Origin: Actinomycetota bacterium
GTDB taxonomy: Bacteria > Actinomycetota > Thermoleophilia > Solirubrobacterales > 70-9
Length of the DNA stretch: 60,708 nucleotides
NCBI GenBank assembly: GCA_005885405.1
Contig: VAYN01000013.1
Location: 181,594-242,301 of the forward strand
Direction: 5' to 3'
Shown here piece by piece: positions 59,497 to 60,708 of the stretch. Below the pieces are notes generated by a model, which saw only the letters and a program-made list of their open reading frames with translations, had not been told where the DNA came from and searched no databases. Numbering within the stretch: position 1 is the stretch's first letter; each line of letters starts with the position of its first letter. The translations under genes and the position numbers were made by a program.

Positions 59497-59964
59497 ATGG
59501 ATAAGAAGACGACCCGCAGAGGGAATTACGAGTCCGGCTCCGACTACGTGCTGGAGTACGGCGAGCTCCGCTTCGCTTTCAACGAGGAGGACTTCGCGCA
59601 GCGCGTCGAGCAGGCGGCGGTGAAACTCCGTTTCGTCGACCAGGGACTCAGCGGCGAGGAGCTCGACGACCTCCTCGACCTCGCGGTCAGCGGCGAGATC
59701 GCCGAGCCCAGCTCCCGCCTCGGCGAGCACATCAACGAGAACTGGGAGGACCTCGTCGGTCCCTCCAACCGCAGCCTCGTCCACTGGATCCGCCGGCTCG
59801 TCTTCCGCGGCGCCTGGCTCGACCAGCGGGTCAAGGAGGGCGAGCTCGACGTTGTCTTCGACGAGCGCACCCAGACCTTCGGCTACGTGCAGCCGGATCG
59901 CAGCGCCGAGCTGATCGAGCTCAGCAAAGAGCCTTCGTGGCGCCGCATCGCCTACCGGCGCTGA
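59497..59964 (+). CDS. hypothetical protein
   Basis: A 155-residue acidic, mostly helical protein with no family recognised. Visible: YGELRFAFNEEDFAQRVEQAA, ELDDLLDLAVSGEIAEPSSRLGEHI, and a segment NRSLVHWIRRLVFRGAWLDQRVKEGELDVVFD. ATG at 59497 (MDKKTTRRGNYES) is preferred; one at 59479 is possible. Divergent from the CpsB-type gene. Function unknown. Confidence 0.6.
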   Translation: MDKKTTRRGNYESGSDYVLEYGELRFAFNEEDFAQRVEQAAVKLRFVDQGLSGEELDDLLDLAVSGEIAEPSSRLGEHINENWEDLVGPSNRSLVHWIRRLVFRGAWLDQRVKEGELDVVFDERTQTFGYVQPDRSAELIELSKEPSWRRIAYRR

Positions 59965-59967
59965 GAC

Positions 59968-60056
59968 CCGCCTGACCGGCGCATTACGGCGTCCTCAGTC
60001 GCTTGCGTGCAGAGCACGCGGCGCTCCCTGCGTCCTTGTACTGCTTGGTCAGGCGG
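59968..60056. terminator. inverted repeat between convergent genes
   Basis: CCGCCTGACC (59968-59977) and GGTCAGGCGG (60047-60056) pair perfectly across 69 nt; a smaller GCGTGC-AGA-GCACGC hairpin (60005-60019) lies inside. Probable bidirectional transcription stop between the hypothetical protein and the Rho-like gene; no T-run. Confidence 0.45.
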
Positions 60057-60708
60057 ACTCAGAACGCTCTAGCGCCGCGACGACCGTGAGCGATCCGCCG
60101 CCGGCGGCACCTTGGGCGCGGCCGGCGTCGAAGAACTCCTTTGCTGCCTCGGCGTTCTCGTAGGCCTCGGCGAGGCGCGTGAGGGAGTCGACGAGGAGGA
60201 TCACGTCTTCGCCGCGTCCGGCGCGAGCCTGAGCCTGGGCGAGAGCATCACTGGCGTGGCGGGGCTGGCCGGCGGAGACGATCTCCGCCTGCGGGGCGTC
60301 GCGCTTCCAATCGGCAAGCTCCTCGGGGCTGGGATCGATCAAGAGGGCGACGGGGTCCGGGCCCTTGGAGTCGGCGGCAAGGTCGGCGGCGACGCTGCGC
60401 AGGAGCGCCGTGCAGGCCTCGCGGGTCTCGGCGCAGAGGACGGCCTGACGACCGGCCTCCGGCGGCAGCAGCAGCCCCTGCAGGGTCACGCCCTGCTTGC
60501 CGCGGCGGCCGAAGCGGCGGCGCCGGCGACGACGCGGGCGCGGCGTCTCGGCGGCAGGCGGCGCGGCCGGCTCGGCCGCGGCGAGCTCGATCCGCTCGGG
60601 CGCGGGTTCGCGCTCGGGAGCTCTCTCGGGACGCTCGCGGCCTCCCTCAGGAGCCTTCCCCTCCTCGACCTCGTCGGCGACGGCGGGCGAGCCGGTGCTC
60701 CTGCTCCT
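60049..60708 (-). CDS. degenerate Rho-like protein (5' part outside window)
   Basis: The frame is open to the right edge. The N-terminal visible part is Glu/Pro-rich, then very basic (PRPRRRRRRRFGRRGKQG), as in actinobacterial Rho. The following region aligns with the Rho ATPase: LLIDPSPEELADWKRD (Rho LLIDERPEEVTDM), VILLVDSLTRLAEAYE (Walker B, ILLDSITRLARAYN) and GGGSLTVVAAL (GGSLTIIATAL). But the Walker A is LLLPPEAGRQAVLC instead of PPKAGKTTLL, and the protein ends just after VAALERSESA, before the Q-loop, R-loop and arginine finger. It cannot be a working Rho ATPase as seen. A truncated paralogue or a regulator is more likely; true rho must be elsewhere. Confidence 0.7.
   Translation of the reverse strand, partial: RSRSTGSPAVADEVEEGKAPEGGRERPERAPEREPAPERIELAAAEPAAPPAAETPRPRRRRRRRFGRRGKQGVTLQGLLLPPEAGRQAVLCAETREACTALLRSVAADLAADSKGPDPVALLIDPSPEELADWKRDAPQAEIVSAGQPRHASDALAQAQARAGRGEDVILLVDSLTRLAEAYENAEAAKEFFDAGRAQGAAGGGSLTVVAALERSESA

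Noticed and set aside
60036-60056. Third copy of the AbiEi/DUF559 3' hairpin
   Set aside because: TACTGCTTGGTCAGG resembles the loop and right arm at 7391-7407, but the adjacent left arm is absent; only a distant 10-bp partner at 59968 exists.
1-60708. rRNA, tRNA, CRISPR arrays, insertion sequences, prophage genes
   Set aside because: Intergenic gaps are short and were read through; no cloverleaf, repeat-spacer array, transposase or phage gene was recognised. A covariance search would be needed to exclude small RNAs.

Overview
The window is high-G+C DNA (about two thirds or more G+C by eye) with dense gene packing, many GTG and some TTG starts, and 1-4 bp stop/start overlaps (ATGA, GTGA, TGATG). 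The gene content points to an actinobacterium: a fmt/rsmB/rpe-priA-metK block, a scpA-scpB-rluB...cmk-der block, a MurE with the DNPR (meso-diaminopimelate) motif, MraZ boxes of the GTGG type, Ku plus a stand-alone LigD polymerase, and -10 hexamers placed 6-7 nt before start codons (leaderless mRNAs). Many AbiEi/DUF559 proteins, split gcvPA/gcvPB and a PriA that keeps its helicase motifs suggest a deep actinobacterial lineage such as Thermoleophilia/Solirubrobacterales; that placement is inference.

Layout. 1-6.7 kb: rpe (cut by the window edge), a zinc-ribbon protein, rsmB, fmt, def (minus), an ATP-grasp enzyme (plus) and priA (minus). 6.8-9.7 kb: a bPH2 membrane protein, a first AbiEi/DUF559 gene, metK. 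9.7-21.1 kb, minus strand: an aromatic amino acid operon (aromatic-rich leader peptide, DAHP synthase, tyrA, aroA, cmk, der), preceded by hisC and aroH, a second AbiEi/DUF559 gene (plus), then rluB-scpB-scpA and trpS. 21-30 kb: an MFS exporter, a secreted propeller-like/M14 protein, an ECF sigma factor with a membrane propeller partner, fetAB-like iron/metal export, ku-ligD(pol), a small secreted protein. 30-34.4 kb: glycine cleavage genes gcvT-H-PA-PB. 34.4-50.6 kb: the complete dcw cluster from mraZ to ftsZ, with an alpha/beta-hydrolase between mraY and murD. 50.7-57.6 kb: a membrane protein, a reduced Tad pilus operon headed by a histidine kinase, an ArsR-like regulator, a response regulator and a DUF192 gene. 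57.7-60.7 kb: a PfkB kinase, a CpsB-type PHP phosphatase, a hypothetical protein, and a degenerate Rho-like protein cut by the right edge.

Two things stand out. First, four genes expected to be intact (der, gcvT, ftsZ, cpaF) each have an internal lesion that removes a conserved segment and shifts the frame. The der lesion is replaced by a 149-bp perfect inverted copy of part of the neighbouring cmk. FtsQ also lacks its POTRA domain. Either this assembly is locally faulty or there has been real microdeletion and template switching. Second, both AbiEi/DUF559 genes share an unusual architecture: a 10-11 bp perfect inverted repeat centred on the start codon, and a 19-20 bp perfect hairpin with a near-identical loop at the 3' end. 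A separate short palindromic repeat occurs between genes at 7.3 kb and inside a coding sequence at 25.1 kb.

No rRNA, tRNA, CRISPR array or insertion sequence was seen.
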